Assembly (NCBI GenBank): GCA_016784735.1
Contig: JADHUC010000004.1
Location: 1-64,000 of the forward strand
Direction of reading: 5' to 3'
Origin: Pirellulaceae bacterium
GTDB taxonomy: Bacteria; Planctomycetota; Planctomycetia; Pirellulales; Pirellulaceae
DNA: 64,000 nucleotides
A program made the translations under genes and the position numbers. Every line of letters starts with the position of its first letter. Position 1 is the first letter of the stretch. Positions 45,234 to 54,306 of this stretch are shown here, one piece after another. Below the pieces are notes generated by a model that was not told the DNA's origin, made no database searches, and worked only from the letters and a program-made list of their open reading frames with translations.

Positions 45234-46736
45234 CTACCACACGTACTCGAGGCCCAGCAAGCCTCCGTCCAGCAACAGGCTGTTGTAGTGGATGGCCGCC
45301 CGGCCTGTGCTCAGGTCGGTGGCTCCGATTTGGTCCGGCGCCAGAGCCACGCTTCCTAGCCCGACCAGCTTGTAGCTGCCGCGGACCTTCAGCCGTTTGG
45401 TGATTTCGTACGTCAGCAGAAACTCCATTTCCCCGGCGAATACCGCTTTCTTCCCGCGTGCGGTAACGCTTGGCAGGACAAGGTTCGATCGCGTGTGCTG
45501 GCGCACGTCATTGCCGTAGATACCGACCTTGAGTTCGATCGAGCCACGTAGCGGCCCGCCGCGGTCGTAGACCAGCAAATCGCCGCCCATCTGCATTCCG
45601 TACAGGTTGTTCTCCGTTTCAATGTCCAAGACACCCAAGAACGGTGCATTCAATTCGGCGACAAGCAGGTCGTCGTTAAGGCGTATGTAGCGAAAACCCG
45701 CGAAACCGGTCCAACGATAGCCATCACTGCGGCTCACGCTAAGTTCGACGCTGTACACGCTGGTACTGTAGTCCACCGAGAACACCGCCGGATCGACGGC
45801 CAGATCGAAGCCCGGTCCGTTCAGTTGCAGGCTTCCGGTAACCGCCCGGTTGCCGTCCCACGAGGGGATGCTCAGGTACTCGATATTCCAGCCCACTCCA
45901 TCGGCCGCGTGGTGAGCCAGATCGACATGGGCGCCCAGCTTGTAGTCGAAGTCCAGATCCAGCGCATTGACCACCGACGCGCCGGTCACCTGATCCGTGA
46001 TCAGTGGATAGTCATTTGCCTTTCTGCGCCGAAGTCCCACCAAATCCACGGCGACAACCCAGTATGGTTGAGCGCATGACATACAATCGCCCAGCATGGG
46101 GTCTTTCGTTTGAGGGTCCGTCGAATTGACGCCGGGCTTTGTTTCGGCAGCCGGATGGACCTGAAGCTGCCTGTTGCCTTGGTCCGGCGGAGTTGGTTGC
46201 GTCTCGCGCGGCGTCGTGACCGGAAACATCGACGCACCGAAGCTGCCTTGGGGCCGCTGCTGGCCTCTGTTCGGCAGAGTTGGTCGCGTCTCGCCTGACG
46301 TCGTAACCGGGAACATCGATGCACCGAAGGTGCCTTGGTGTCGCTGTTCCCTGGCGTACTGTGGCGGCGGTGTGGAATATTGGAAGTAGCTCGGCAGCCG
46401 AGTATTGGGATATCCAATCCCGTCTCGTCCCACCGGGCCAGAACGCATTGAGGCGTCGTCCCGGCGGATCGGGAGTTGATCGGCTGGGATCGGGTATCGA
46501 GATCCCCTCGTTCCCGCGAGCGGAGGCGCGTCGGTTGCCGGATAGGTCGCGGGTGCGCTTCGAGCAGCGGGAGGGGGCGCGCGTGCGGGCTGAATTGTTG
46601 GGTATGTGGACGAGTACTCCCGACTTGGCCCCGTCAACGGAGGCCATCGCGTTGCTTGCCCGGACGCTTCGACCGCGCATAGCATGAACGCCAGTGTCGT
46701 GAAGATTGCGGTTGGGCGAACCATCGGCAGGCGCAT
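45234..46736 (-). CDS. BBP7 family outer-membrane beta-barrel protein
   Basis: About 500 residues; signal peptide IFTTLAFMLCAVEASGQ. A Pro/Arg/Thr-rich disordered region (about 30-215) contains a 29-residue tandem repeat with the core FGASMFPVTT (87-base period, near 46200-46345). The C-terminal 260 residues are the BBP7-type barrel: PYWVVAVDLVGLRRRKANDYPL, VNALDLDFDYKLGAHVDL, VGWNIEYLSI, YSVELSVSRS, RWTGFAGFRYIRLND, TENNLYGMQMGGDLLV, and a C-terminal LLGLEYVW with a terminal aromatic suited to BAM insertion. The start at 46736 begins the signal peptide. It may be an accessory of the neighbouring export cluster; this is by position only. Confidence 0.78.
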   Translation of the reverse strand: MRLPMVRPTAIFTTLAFMLCAVEASGQATRWPPLTGPSREYSSTYPTIQPARAPPPAARSAPATYPATDAPPLAGTRGSRYPIPADQLPIRRDDASMRSGPVGRDGIGYPNTRLPSYFQYSTPPPQYAREQRHQGTFGASMFPVTTSGETRPTLPNRGQQRPQGSFGASMFPVTTPRETQPTPPDQGNRQLQVHPAAETKPGVNSTDPQTKDPMLGDCMSCAQPYWVVAVDLVGLRRRKANDYPLITDQVTGASVVNALDLDFDYKLGAHVDLAHHAADGVGWNIEYLSIPSWDGNRAVTGSLQLNGPGFDLAVDPAVFSVDYSTSVYSVELSVSRSDGYRWTGFAGFRYIRLNDDLLVAELNAPFLGVLDIETENNLYGMQMGGDLLVYDRGGPLRGSIELKVGIYGNDVRQHTRSNLVLPSVTARGKKAVFAGEMEFLLTYEITKRLKVRGSYKLVGLGSVALAPDQIGATDLSTGRAAIHYNSLLLDGGLLGLEYVW

Positions 46737-47148
46737 CTTTTCGCCCTGATTTTCTTGGGGTTTCCCGGCCCGCTGCGGCGTGGCCACAGGCCGCAGACGG
46801 CGGTGCCGGTCGTCTCAATGAACTGATCGGCAAGCTAGATCCCGAAAAACCACGTCGTTTGTTGTGGCTGGCATATTCTTCCTAAGCTTCCAACGAGCAA
46901 CGTTGGTTGCGTTCATGTCAAACCAGGAAAGCTGCAAAAGAGAATCGCGTAAAGCGATCCTTGAGACGGATACCGACCGTCGTTCATTTGCGAGAAGTAG
47001 CGACCCGATGATTCATAATGGCTGAGCCGAATGGACGGGCCTGCGCCGTCAGAAACTGACTTCCGGACGTGATGCACCAACGCGTTTGGTGGGCTGAGGA
47101 TAACGTGCACGAATTCGTAGATCGCCCGCAAGCTGGAGAACAAGGTCC
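46737..47148. other. divergent promoter region, no gene
   Basis: About 410 bases between the starts of the BBP7 gene (minus) and the outer-membrane channel gene (plus). No supported coding region, RNA gene or repeat is seen. Promoters for both genes are expected here. Confidence 0.4.
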
Positions 47149-48486
47149 ATGAGATTAGCGGCCATTTCCAGCTATTTGCTTGTCTACTGGCTTCTGCCGT
47201 GGTTGTCTTGTTGCGGACCAACTGCGGCAGCGGCAGCCGATCCGTACGATGCAGGGCCCCGCGCGATCCGTTTTCCGCCAACCGTCGGCCAAACACTCCC
47301 GTCACAACCATCACTCACCGACAAGCAGGCACCGGACGACGAGGCTGCTCCCAACGGCCAGAGAGACCCGAAGAAGGCCGTTCGCTTTCCAGCCCCGATG
47401 AACGATGCTGCACGGCGATTCCCGGCCGTTCCAGACCGAGAGACTCTGCGAAATCTCTCCATTCCGACCGTCAACCGCCGATCCTCCTTCGATCCTCCGC
47501 GACCTCTGCCGCCGGGTCCCCCGCCGAATCGCCCACGCCCCCGTTTCGTGAGCGAGCCGCGCGTCGCGCCTTCCGAAACCGGCCCGCCAGCGTCATCAAC
47601 CGCGGCCTCGAACAACTCGGAATCAACCAATCCGCGCGAGCCCATCGGGCCGAAGCCGCCCGAAAACACAAACGAGTGGCTTGCTCGAGATACCAGTCTG
47701 TTGCTCAAACCCGGTAAGGTCCAGACGGAAGTCGGGGCGCTCTACACTCGGCAGGAGGCTGCCACAGTCGTCGTCTTGCCTACGGGCGCACCCGTGCTGG
47801 AGCGGATCCGCAGTCGGGCGTTTATCGTGCCGTTCAGCATTCGTTACGGCTGGTCGGAGAACTTGGAACTGTTCAGCGTGGTCCCGTTTGGGATTTCGCA
47901 TTTCGAGCGCGACAACGTCTTGGCCGAATCGACCGAAGAGGCCGGTGCACTGGGTGACATAACCGCCGGATGCGTTTACCAGTTGCCGGAAACGCGTTTC
48001 AAACTGCCCGATTCGGCAGTCAGTTTCTCGGTTACCGCGCCGACCAGTTCCAGTTCGATTACCACGATCAGCGGCGACCAGGCAAGCTTGGGCAACGGCA
48101 TATGGAAAGTGGGCGTCGGGTTCAACTTTGTCGAATCCTTCGACCCGATCGTGCTGTTTGGCGGTCTCGGGTACCAGTACCAGTTCGAGGACGTACAGCA
48201 AGGACTTCAGATTCAGCGGGGTGACCTGTTCAACTTCTACTGCGGTCTGGGCCTTGCAGTCAGTGACGACGTTTCGCTCAGCACCCAGGTATCCGGCTTC
48301 CTGCAAGACAAAACGTCGGTGAACGATATTCTGATTCCCAACTCGGATATCGAACCGCTCTCGGTTCGCCTGGGGTTCGTGCGACGACTGACCCTCAAGT
48401 CGCGCATTCAACCTTACGTCGAATTCGGCCTCACGCGAGACGCGGCGGACACCACGCTCGGCCTCCGATACATTCACGACGAATAA
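47149..48486 (+). CDS. outer-membrane beta-barrel transporter, MetA-like/FapF-like
   Basis: A 445-residue protein. Signal peptide (AISSYLLVYWLLPWLSCCG), then about 150 residues rich in Pro, Arg and Ser, probably disordered. The barrel begins near residue 183 with LLLKPGKVQTEVGALYTRQ and continues through typical amphipathic strands: FIVPFSIRYGWSENLELFSV, GDITAGCVYQL, IWKVGVGFNFVE, IVLFGGLGYQYQFED, FNFYCGLGLAVSDDVSLSTQV, LSVRLGFVRRLTLKSRIQPYVEFGLT, and final LGLRYIHDE. This matches the phenol-MetA-like barrel family to which FapF, the export channel of the Fap amyloid system, belongs. Three bases separate it from the C39 peptidase gene, so the two are surely cotranscribed. Role as the export channel for paralogues A-D is inferred. 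Confidence 0.8.
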   Translation: MRLAAISSYLLVYWLLPWLSCCGPTAAAAADPYDAGPRAIRFPPTVGQTLPSQPSLTDKQAPDDEAAPNGQRDPKKAVRFPAPMNDAARRFPAVPDRETLRNLSIPTVNRRSSFDPPRPLPPGPPPNRPRPRFVSEPRVAPSETGPPASSTAASNNSESTNPREPIGPKPPENTNEWLARDTSLLLKPGKVQTEVGALYTRQEAATVVVLPTGAPVLERIRSRAFIVPFSIRYGWSENLELFSVVPFGISHFERDNVLAESTEEAGALGDITAGCVYQLPETRFKLPDSAVSFSVTAPTSSSSITTISGDQASLGNGIWKVGVGFNFVESFDPIVLFGGLGYQYQFEDVQQGLQIQRGDLFNFYCGLGLAVSDDVSLSTQVSGFLQDKTSVNDILIPNSDIEPLSVRLGFVRRLTLKSRIQPYVEFGLTRDAADTTLGLRYIHDE

Positions 48487-48489
48487 GAC

Positions 48490-49239
48490 ATGGCCGGACA
48501 TCCGAACAACAACGGAATTCGACCATTCGCCGCGGCGGTCGTGCTTTGGGCTGCCGCTGCCACCGGGTGTCAGACCATCACCGACTCGGCTACTTCGAAC
48601 GACGCGAGTTCGCAGGCGCAACACGAGTTCTTCCAGCCCGTCGGCAACGGGTTTCAGGTACGGCGACCGGCCAAGCCGTGGCGGGCCTTCCAGCACGAGA
48701 ACGTTGTCATTCAGCGGCTTGACTACTCCTGCGGGTCGGCCGCATTGGCAACTCTGCTGCGCCACTACTTCGAGGACGATGTAAGTGAGCAGGATATTCT
48801 CAAGGCCATCTTCGCTCGGCTTGGTCGCGCGGAAGACCCGCAAGCAGAACTCAAAGACCGCATCAAGAACGGATTCTCGATGCTGGATCTACTGAATGCG
48901 TCCAAGGACCTCGGTTACTTGGGCGCGGTGGTTCGCATTCCGATTGCGAAGCTGGCTGAATCGCAAGCTCCCGTCATCGTGCGAATCGAGAAGTACGAGT
49001 ACAAGCATTTCGTCGTCTTTCGGGGAATTCACGACGACACGGTCTACCTGGCCGATCCGATCCGCGGCAACGTCCGCCTTTCGATTCAGGAGTTTCTGGA
49101 TCAGTGGAGCGGCGAATCGTTGTTCCTCGGCAAGCAGGGGTTCGGACTTCCCAAGGAATACCCTATGGCTTTGCGCGTGCACGGACCGGCACGCCCGGAA
49201 CTCCAGGTCGCTCGTCAAGCGCTTTTTCCGGTCAAATGA
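48490..49239 (+). CDS. periplasmic C39-family peptidase lipoprotein, FapD-like
   Basis: A 249-residue predicted lipoprotein (AVVLWAAAATGC, Cys27). The papain-like C39 domain has oxyanion Gln75 and catalytic Cys81 in QRLDYSCGSAAL (Q six before C, as in bacteriocin-processing proteases), His173 in KHFVVFRG and Asp189 in YLADPIRGNVRLS. C39 domains cut after double-glycine leaders. Here the domain is not fused to an ABC transporter but anchored in the envelope, as for FapD. It follows the barrel gene by three bases. Natural substrates would be the Sec-exported proteins A-D, which carry leader-like blocks. Confidence 0.85.
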   Translation: MAGHPNNNGIRPFAAAVVLWAAAATGCQTITDSATSNDASSQAQHEFFQPVGNGFQVRRPAKPWRAFQHENVVIQRLDYSCGSAALATLLRHYFEDDVSEQDILKAIFARLGRAEDPQAELKDRIKNGFSMLDLLNASKDLGYLGAVVRIPIAKLAESQAPVIVRIEKYEYKHFVVFRGIHDDTVYLADPIRGNVRLSIQEFLDQWSGESLFLGKQGFGLPKEYPMALRVHGPARPELQVARQALFPVK

Positions 49240-49355
49240 CGATCGGCAGGGCTCGTTGACACTGTTCGGCCATGGCCGTTAGAATCATTTCAAGTCGGTG
49301 CTCGGTATCCGTGCGGCCGTGTGACTGGAGCATTACGTTACTGGGAGATCAAACG

Positions 49356-49685
49356 ATGAGCGAAAACGTCGGCGAATTCAGCGACAGCAACTTCGATAGC
49401 GAAGTCCTTAAGGCCACTGAACCGGTCTTGGTGGATTTCTGGGCCCCCTGGTGCGCACCCTGTCGAATGATCGCGCCGGTGATCGAAGAACTGGCCGCCG
49501 AGAATGCAGGATCGATCAAGTTTGGCAAACTGAACATTGACGAGAGCCCCAAAGCCGCCCAACAATTCGGCATCAGCAGCATACCGACATTGCTGCTGTT
49601 CAAAGACGGGGAAGTAGCCGAACGTATGGTGGGTGTGCAGCCGAAAACACGGCTCCAAGGTGCATTGGACGCGTGCCTGGAGTAG
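49356..49685 (+). CDS. trxA: thioredoxin
   Basis: A 109-residue cytosolic thioredoxin with the redox motif WAPWCAPC and the cis-Pro segment [14 protein letters not shown]. Length and start ([14 protein letters not shown]) are normal for TrxA; GGGAG lies upstream of 49356. It follows the C39 gene by about 115 bases and is probably a separate unit. Its stop is two bases from the convergent kinase stop. Confidence 0.95.
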   Translation: MSENVGEFSDSNFDSEVLKATEPVLVDFWAPWCAPCRMIAPVIEELAAENAGSIKFGKLNIDESPKAAQQFGISSIPTLLLFKDGEVAERMVGVQPKTRLQGALDACLE

Positions 49686-49687
49686 GC

Positions 49688-51613
49688 CTACTTGGCACCT
49701 CGCACGGTAAAGCGAAACGTACTTCCCTGCCCCGGTTCGGATTCCACCCAGATGCGACCGCCGTGCCGCTCGGCAATTTTCTTGCAGACCGCCAACCCCA
49801 CGCCGGTGCCCGAGTATTCGTCCTCGTCGGCGTGGCCGCGCTGAAAAATCTCGAAAATGCGCTTTTGGTCCTCGGTACAGATACCGATGCCGTTGTCGCG
49901 TACGCCGATTTGCCATCGGCCGTTGTCGCGATCCGCGCTGACGTGAATCACCGGTGACCCATCTTTGCAGTATTTGATGGCGTTGCCAACCAGATTCTGA
50001 AGGAGCTGCATCAACTGGGTCGAATCGGCCATCACGATGGGCAGTACATCGTGAGTTACCTCGGCACCGCTCTGTTCGATCTCGGCCGTCAGATTCGTCA
50101 GCACGGCCTCCAGCACTTCCTGGCAGTCCACCGGTTTCAGCGGTTTGCCGCTCGTTGTCACGCGTGCCACCGATCGCAGGTCTTCGATCAGCGCGTGCAT
50201 GCGGTCGACACTCTGCCTGGCAAAATACAAATACTCCTGGGCCGTGGCATCCAGTTTGCTGGCGTATTCCCGCTCGAGTAGCTCGCAGTACGAACCCACG
50301 GCCCGCAGCGGCGCGTGCAAGTCGTGCGACACAATCGTGGTGAAGTACTCCAGTTCGCGATTGCTGCGTTCCAGTTCGGTGGAGTATCGCTTCATCTTCT
50401 CTTCGGCCAATTGCTTGTCAGTGACGTCCCAGAAGATGGCCTGGGTCCCGACGATATTTCCCTCGGCATCATGCACGGGCGTCTTCAGCACGTGGACGTA
50501 CAAGGTCTTCCGCCCCTTCTTGTGCCTCTCGATGTCGTCGAATGTCTCGCCCGACTCGATGATCCTCCGATCGTCGGCTTGGTACTTGCTGGCAAGTTCC
50601 TCGGGGTAGAAGTCCATGTCGGTCTTGCCCTGGATCTCCTCCAGCGGCTTGTCCAGCAGTTCGCAGAACGCCCTATTGGCAAAGGTAAACCTCCCTTGCA
50701 GATCCTTGCGGAGGATGTTCACGGGAAGGTGTTCCACCAGCGAAGAATACAAAGCCTCGGAATCCCGCAAAGCCTGCTCGGATTCTCTGCGCTCGCGGAT
50801 ATCGTGCAGAAACACATTGAAACTGTGCTCGTCGCCAAGCAGGATGTGAGTGGCCGACATCTCGACCGGAAATTCCTGGCCGTCACGGTGAAGGGCCGAG
50901 AATTCGACGCGTGTGTTCAGCAGCGTGCTTTCGCCCGTCTGGAAGAACTCTCGCACTCCTTCGTGGAATGTCTTTCTGTGCCGGACCGGGATGATCATCT
51001 GGTCCAACGCTCGCCCCAGCGCCTCGTTGCGAGTCCAGCCGAAGGTCGCTTCGGCGGCCGGATTCCAGTCCACGATCCGGCCATTGGCATCCATGCCGAT
51101 GAATGCCTCGTTGGCCATGTCCACGATCAGCCGGCTGTGCTGGACGCTTCGCCGGAGTTCCGTCGTGATGGCTTCCAGCGTCTTGGTGCGTTGGTCGACC
51201 TGCTGCTCGAGCGTTTGGTTCAGGCGTCGCAGGTCCTCTTCGGCACGCTTCCGTTCCGTGACGTCCAGGGCGACACCCACGACGCCGATCACCGCCCCGT
51301 GCGCATCTCGAAGCGGTTCGGCGTGGGACTGGAAGACATGCCCACACCACTCCAGTTCGAAGTTCACCGATTCGCCTTGGCATGCGCGGCGATGAGACGC
51401 AATGCCCGGGAAGTCCTCGTCCTGGGTAGCGTAATAGTCGTGCAGGGACATCCCCACAATCTGGTCGGGCTGGAGATTCAGCCGGGTCAGGCCGGCCCCG
51501 GTGCACGACGTGAATCGAAGTTCGGTGTCCGTCGTCCACACGATTGCCGGGATCTGCTCGACCATCAGGCGAAGCGTTGCTTCGCTCTTGCGAAATGCTT
51601 CTTCCGCATGCAT
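49688..51613 (-). CDS. multi-PAS sensor histidine kinase
   Basis: A 641-residue soluble kinase without TM helices. Three PAS/PAC units: about 12-130 (IPAIVWTTDTELRFTSCTG, ending VALDVTERKRAEEDL), 160-285 (IVDMANEAFIGMDANGRIVDW) and 285-410 (YSSLVEHLPVNILRKDLQG, ending IFWDVTDKQLAEEKM). A HisKA domain follows with the phospho-accepting His in TTIVSHDLHAPLRAV. The HATPase domain has the N box NLVGNAIKYCKDG, G1 DNGIGI and G2 GTGVGLAVCKKIAERHGG. No response regulator is adjacent. The Asp-Leu-His H-box is typical of phytochrome-like kinases. The signal is unknown. Confidence 0.92.
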   Translation of the reverse strand: MHAEEAFRKSEATLRLMVEQIPAIVWTTDTELRFTSCTGAGLTRLNLQPDQIVGMSLHDYYATQDEDFPGIASHRRACQGESVNFELEWCGHVFQSHAEPLRDAHGAVIGVVGVALDVTERKRAEEDLRRLNQTLEQQVDQRTKTLEAITTELRRSVQHSRLIVDMANEAFIGMDANGRIVDWNPAAEATFGWTRNEALGRALDQMIIPVRHRKTFHEGVREFFQTGESTLLNTRVEFSALHRDGQEFPVEMSATHILLGDEHSFNVFLHDIRERRESEQALRDSEALYSSLVEHLPVNILRKDLQGRFTFANRAFCELLDKPLEEIQGKTDMDFYPEELASKYQADDRRIIESGETFDDIERHKKGRKTLYVHVLKTPVHDAEGNIVGTQAIFWDVTDKQLAEEKMKRYSTELERSNRELEYFTTIVSHDLHAPLRAVGSYCELLEREYASKLDATAQEYLYFARQSVDRMHALIEDLRSVARVTTSGKPLKPVDCQEVLEAVLTNLTAEIEQSGAEVTHDVLPIVMADSTQLMQLLQNLVGNAIKYCKDGSPVIHVSADRDNGRWQIGVRDNGIGICTEDQKRIFEIFQRGHADEDEYSGTGVGLAVCKKIAERHGGRIWVESEPGQGSTFRFTVRGAK

Positions 51614-51751
51614 TCTCTTGGTAACATCCCCTAGAGTCTCGCCCTACTACGCCAGCTTGAAGCCAGAACCAACCTTTCGATGATTCCTGCCCGCATGCGT
51701 CTTCGCAACCGGCAAAACGAGCTATTTCGAAAGGTCTTGTCGCGTCAGAAG

Positions 51752-51929
51752 TAGGTCCCGGCTGCCGGACGGGACCTTCAGTGTCGTTGGAGTTCACGCT
51801 TTAGCGTGCTGTGTTTTCAGGTTCAGTAAGACACGCTGAAGCGTGAACTCCAGCGGCAGACCTCGTCGCCACGGCCTCGGCTGAATCGTTGCCGGAGTTG
51901 GAGGTCCCGTCCGGCAGCCGGGACCTACC
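51752..51929. repeat. REP-like outer pair (GTAGGTCCCGGCTG family)
   Basis: 27-base perfect inverted arms at 51752-51778 and 51903-51929. Each arm folds (GGTCCCG/CGGGACC) after GTAG. The unit is nearly the same as that at 12575-12601. Another REP-like pair of a different family is nested inside it. It lies between the 5' end of the kinase gene and the 3' end of spoVG. Confidence 0.8.
51787..51855. repeat. REP-like inner pair (GTTGGAGTTCACGC family)
   Basis: Units at 51787-51809 and, inverted, 51833-51855, the second with a few changes. Same family as the 56-bp palindrome at 37991. It is nested between the arms of the GTAGGTCCC pair. Confidence 0.75.
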
Positions 51930-51935
51930 TACGCA

Positions 51936-52541
51936 TCAAAAGATGCCCGCGCCAAACCCATCGTCGGTTTGTCCTTCTTCCTGCCGCTCCGGTGCCGGCT
52001 GATCTTTAGGCTTCTGGTGAGGCGGCGGCGGGGTCGATTCTGCCGGTTCGATGTGTGAGGTTATAGACGGGCTGGGCTTTCCCGCATCCGGGACATCGCT
52101 CGCGTCGAAGTCGTCTGGCCCTTCATCGTCGTACCCATCGTCGTACCGCGATATGTACCCCGGCTGTTCGGCCCGCTCCACCTCCTTCTGATACTCGGCG
52201 ATAACGCGTTCTTGGATCATCTCGCGGCACGCGCAGTTGATCGGGTGCGCGATGTCGGCGTACAGCTTGACCCGGCCGCTTTGGTCGCGGACCATTCGTT
52301 CTTCTTCCTGCCTCGCGCCACACTGGTTGCAGTGGGCAGCCCGCAAATGGTTCTTGGTCCCGCACTTCGGACAATGCGAAGTCAACTTCCGGCTGGGCAT
52401 CGCTACGAACGGGCCGTTGACGCCGTCGATGATCTTCAGATCACGAACCACAAAGCAATCGTCGAACGTGATCGAGCAGAACGCCCGCAGCCGATCGTCC
52501 GATTTGTCCATCAGTTTTATGCGAACCTCGGTGATCTCCAT
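51936..52541 (-). CDS. spoVG: SpoVG family protein with inserted zinc ribbon
   Basis: A 201-residue protein. The SpoVG core is split: [49 protein letters not shown] at residues 1-52, and [21 protein letters not shown] at about 94-114. Between them, where usual SpoVG has a short turn, is a C4 zinc ribbon (C57, C60, C71, C74). The C-terminal 75 residues are acidic and Pro-rich, probably disordered. SpoVG proteins bind DNA or RNA as global regulators. AAGGAGGAG precedes the ATG at 52541; upstream in-frame codons overlap ispE. ispE directly upstream matches the ispE-spoVG neighbourhood seen in Firmicutes. Confidence 0.88.
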   Translation of the reverse strand: MEITEVRIKLMDKSDDRLRAFCSITFDDCFVVRDLKIIDGVNGPFVAMPSRKLTSHCPKCGTKNHLRAAHCNQCGARQEEERMVRDQSGRVKLYADIAHPINCACREMIQERVIAEYQKEVERAEQPGYISRYDDGYDDEGPDDFDASDVPDAGKPSPSITSHIEPAESTPPPPHQKPKDQPAPERQEEGQTDDGFGAGIF

Positions 52542-52593
52542 GACGCTCCTCCTTAAACTGGTTCGCTCGTGTGCTCTCCAAGGGCTGTTAACC

Positions 52594-53535
52594 TTAACAC
52601 GGTGCAACCGACAGTGTAGTTGTCTGGAACACCGCCCCCAACCCTGCTGCCCGCAAGCGGCTCGCAACTCGTCTTGCGTGGCTCGCGTGGCGGCAGATGC
52701 CAAAATAACTTGTACCACTTCCGCTCATTTGGTGTCCGAGACAACCCTGGCGGTCAAACGCGGCTCGTAACTTCCGAATCCAAGGCGACAATCGCTCGGC
52801 CGCAGGTTCCAGACGATTGAACATGAGCCCGCCGACCAGCGACGCGCGGCCCTTCCGAACGGCCTCGACAATCGGGTCTGCTCGATTCGCCAATTTCGCG
52901 GGACGACAATGCCGATAGACCTCCGGCGTGGACAATCCCGACGGCGGTCGAACGAGGACGACTTGGAACGTGCTGCACGCGCCGATCGGATCAATCCGTT
53001 CGCCGCGTCCCCGGCATACGGCCGCGCCGGTTTGCAGGAAGAAAGGAACGTCACTTCCCACTTCGGCGGCTACGCCGGCCAATTGCTCGCAGGTCCAATC
53101 CAGCCGCCAAGCCAGATTCGCGGCCACAAGCGCCGCTGCTGCATCGCTGGAGGCTCCCCCCAGCCCCGCCGCGGCCGGTATCCTCTTGACCAACCGAACC
53201 CGCGCGCCTGATTCAACCTTCGCGCGAAGTCTCAGACGCTCCAAGGCCCTAACGACAGTGTTGTCCGTCTGTTCCGGTAACTCCTCCCAGACGCCTCCAT
53301 GACGGGAGCGCTCGGCAGGCGATTGTGCCTCCAAGCCGGAAGCCCACCTGCACGTTAGCTCTATGCGTCTTTCCGAATTGCTCGAAAGAAAAACGGTATC
53401 GAATATCGAGATCGGCATCATGAGAGTCTCAATCTCATGGAAGCCGTCATCGCGTCGACCCAGAATCTCAAGAAAGAGATTGATCTTGGCCGGAGCCTGG
53501 ACTTCGATCAGGGTGCCATCGCGACGAACGTACAT
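52594..53535 (-). CDS. ispE: 4-diphosphocytidyl-2-C-methyl-D-erythritol kinase
   Basis: A 313-residue GHMP kinase of the MEP isoprenoid pathway. Family blocks: [21 protein letters not shown], the ATP-binding [38 protein letters not shown], and the C-terminal [13 protein letters not shown] stretch of about 20 residues near 65-90 is longer than in E. coli. The next gene on the strand is spoVG, 52 bases on. ispD for the step before is at 30462. Confidence 0.93.
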   Translation of the reverse strand: MYVRRDGTLIEVQAPAKINLFLEILGRRDDGFHEIETLMMPISIFDTVFLSSNSERRIELTCRWASGLEAQSPAERSRHGGVWEELPEQTDNTVVRALERLRLRAKVESGARVRLVKRIPAAAGLGGASSDAAAALVAANLAWRLDWTCEQLAGVAAEVGSDVPFFLQTGAAVCRGRGERIDPIGACSTFQVVLVRPPSGLSTPEVYRHCRPAKLANRADPIVEAVRKGRASLVGGLMFNRLEPAAERLSPWIRKLRAAFDRQGCLGHQMSGSGTSYFGICRHASHARRVASRLRAAGLGAVFQTTTLSVAPC

Positions 53536-54109
53536 GCCCCTAAGCAGTCAAAACACGTTGCCCCACAATCACGTTCGCAATAATCCAAACGCCTCTGGCG
53601 GCGAAAAACCCAATTGAAAAGACCGAATTCGTTCGGATCGTCGCTCGTTGATACCTAGATTCTACTGGAGCAACGCTAGCGGTCAAGCTGAATCGGCGCG
53701 TCACCCCACTCTTAGGCCATAGGCGGTCGCCTCGTCGAAGGTCGCCATGATCGGTTTGACACACTACCCCGTACCACGTTAGGTTACTTGGGTCACGAAG
53801 TTCTGCAGTGTTGAGTCAGGTTCGATCCCCTCTCTTGGAGGCGGCGAATACCGAATGTCGAACGACGAGTTGCGAGCATCGAAGGAAAAGCTGAGTTTCG
53901 GGCGTTGATTTGGCAAACAAGCAACCCGAGGTTTTCGTTGCGACCTTCTGCCTTCGCCATTCCTTGTTCGACATTCTGCGGTTCCGGCTTTCGGATCGAT
54001 CCGTTGGTCCGAGGTGGATTCTCACCAGGCTCTACGGGGGAAACGAACCTGCGACCGCCAACACCAGTCTCAATAGTCAGGACAAGTTACATTTGCAGAT
54101 CGAGTTAAC
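53536..54109. other. intergenic region with an 11-bp inverted repeat
   Basis: About 570 bases between ispE and the tRNA gene. GAATGTCGAAC at 53853-53863 is reverse-complemented at 53966-53976; between are further AATGTCG/CGAAG-like words. No coding region is supported. The promoters of ispE and the tRNA are expected here. Confidence 0.45.
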
Positions 54110-54196
54110 GGATGGGTGGCCGAGTGGACTAAGGCGGCAGTCTTGAAAACTGCTGTACCCTCACGGGTACCGGGGGTTCGAATCCCTCCCCATCCG
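54110..54196 (+). tRNA. tRNA-Ser (anticodon UGA)
   Basis: An 87-base class II tRNA. Acceptor stem GGATGGG (54110-54116) pairs with CCCATCC (54189-54195), discriminator G at 54196. The anticodon loop CTTGAAA places TGA at 54144-54146. A long variable arm (TACCCTCACGGGTA-type stem) and a T arm GGGGGTTCGAATCCCTC follow. The CCA end is not encoded. It reads UCA and, by wobble, other UCN Ser codons. Confidence 0.96.
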
Positions 54197-54306
54197 CTTT
54201 TGGAAAACCAGGGGTTATGGAGAAGCGGCGGCCTGTGCCCCGCTTGTACTTGGAAACGCCGAGCCGACTCTTCGTTCCCACCAGCAGGTTCCGGTCATTT
54301 CAACTA

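Noticed and set aside
53853-53976. Inverted GAATGTCGAAC words as a REP-like element
   Set aside because: Arms are only 11 bases and 100 bases apart, with no self-folding units and no GTAG foot.
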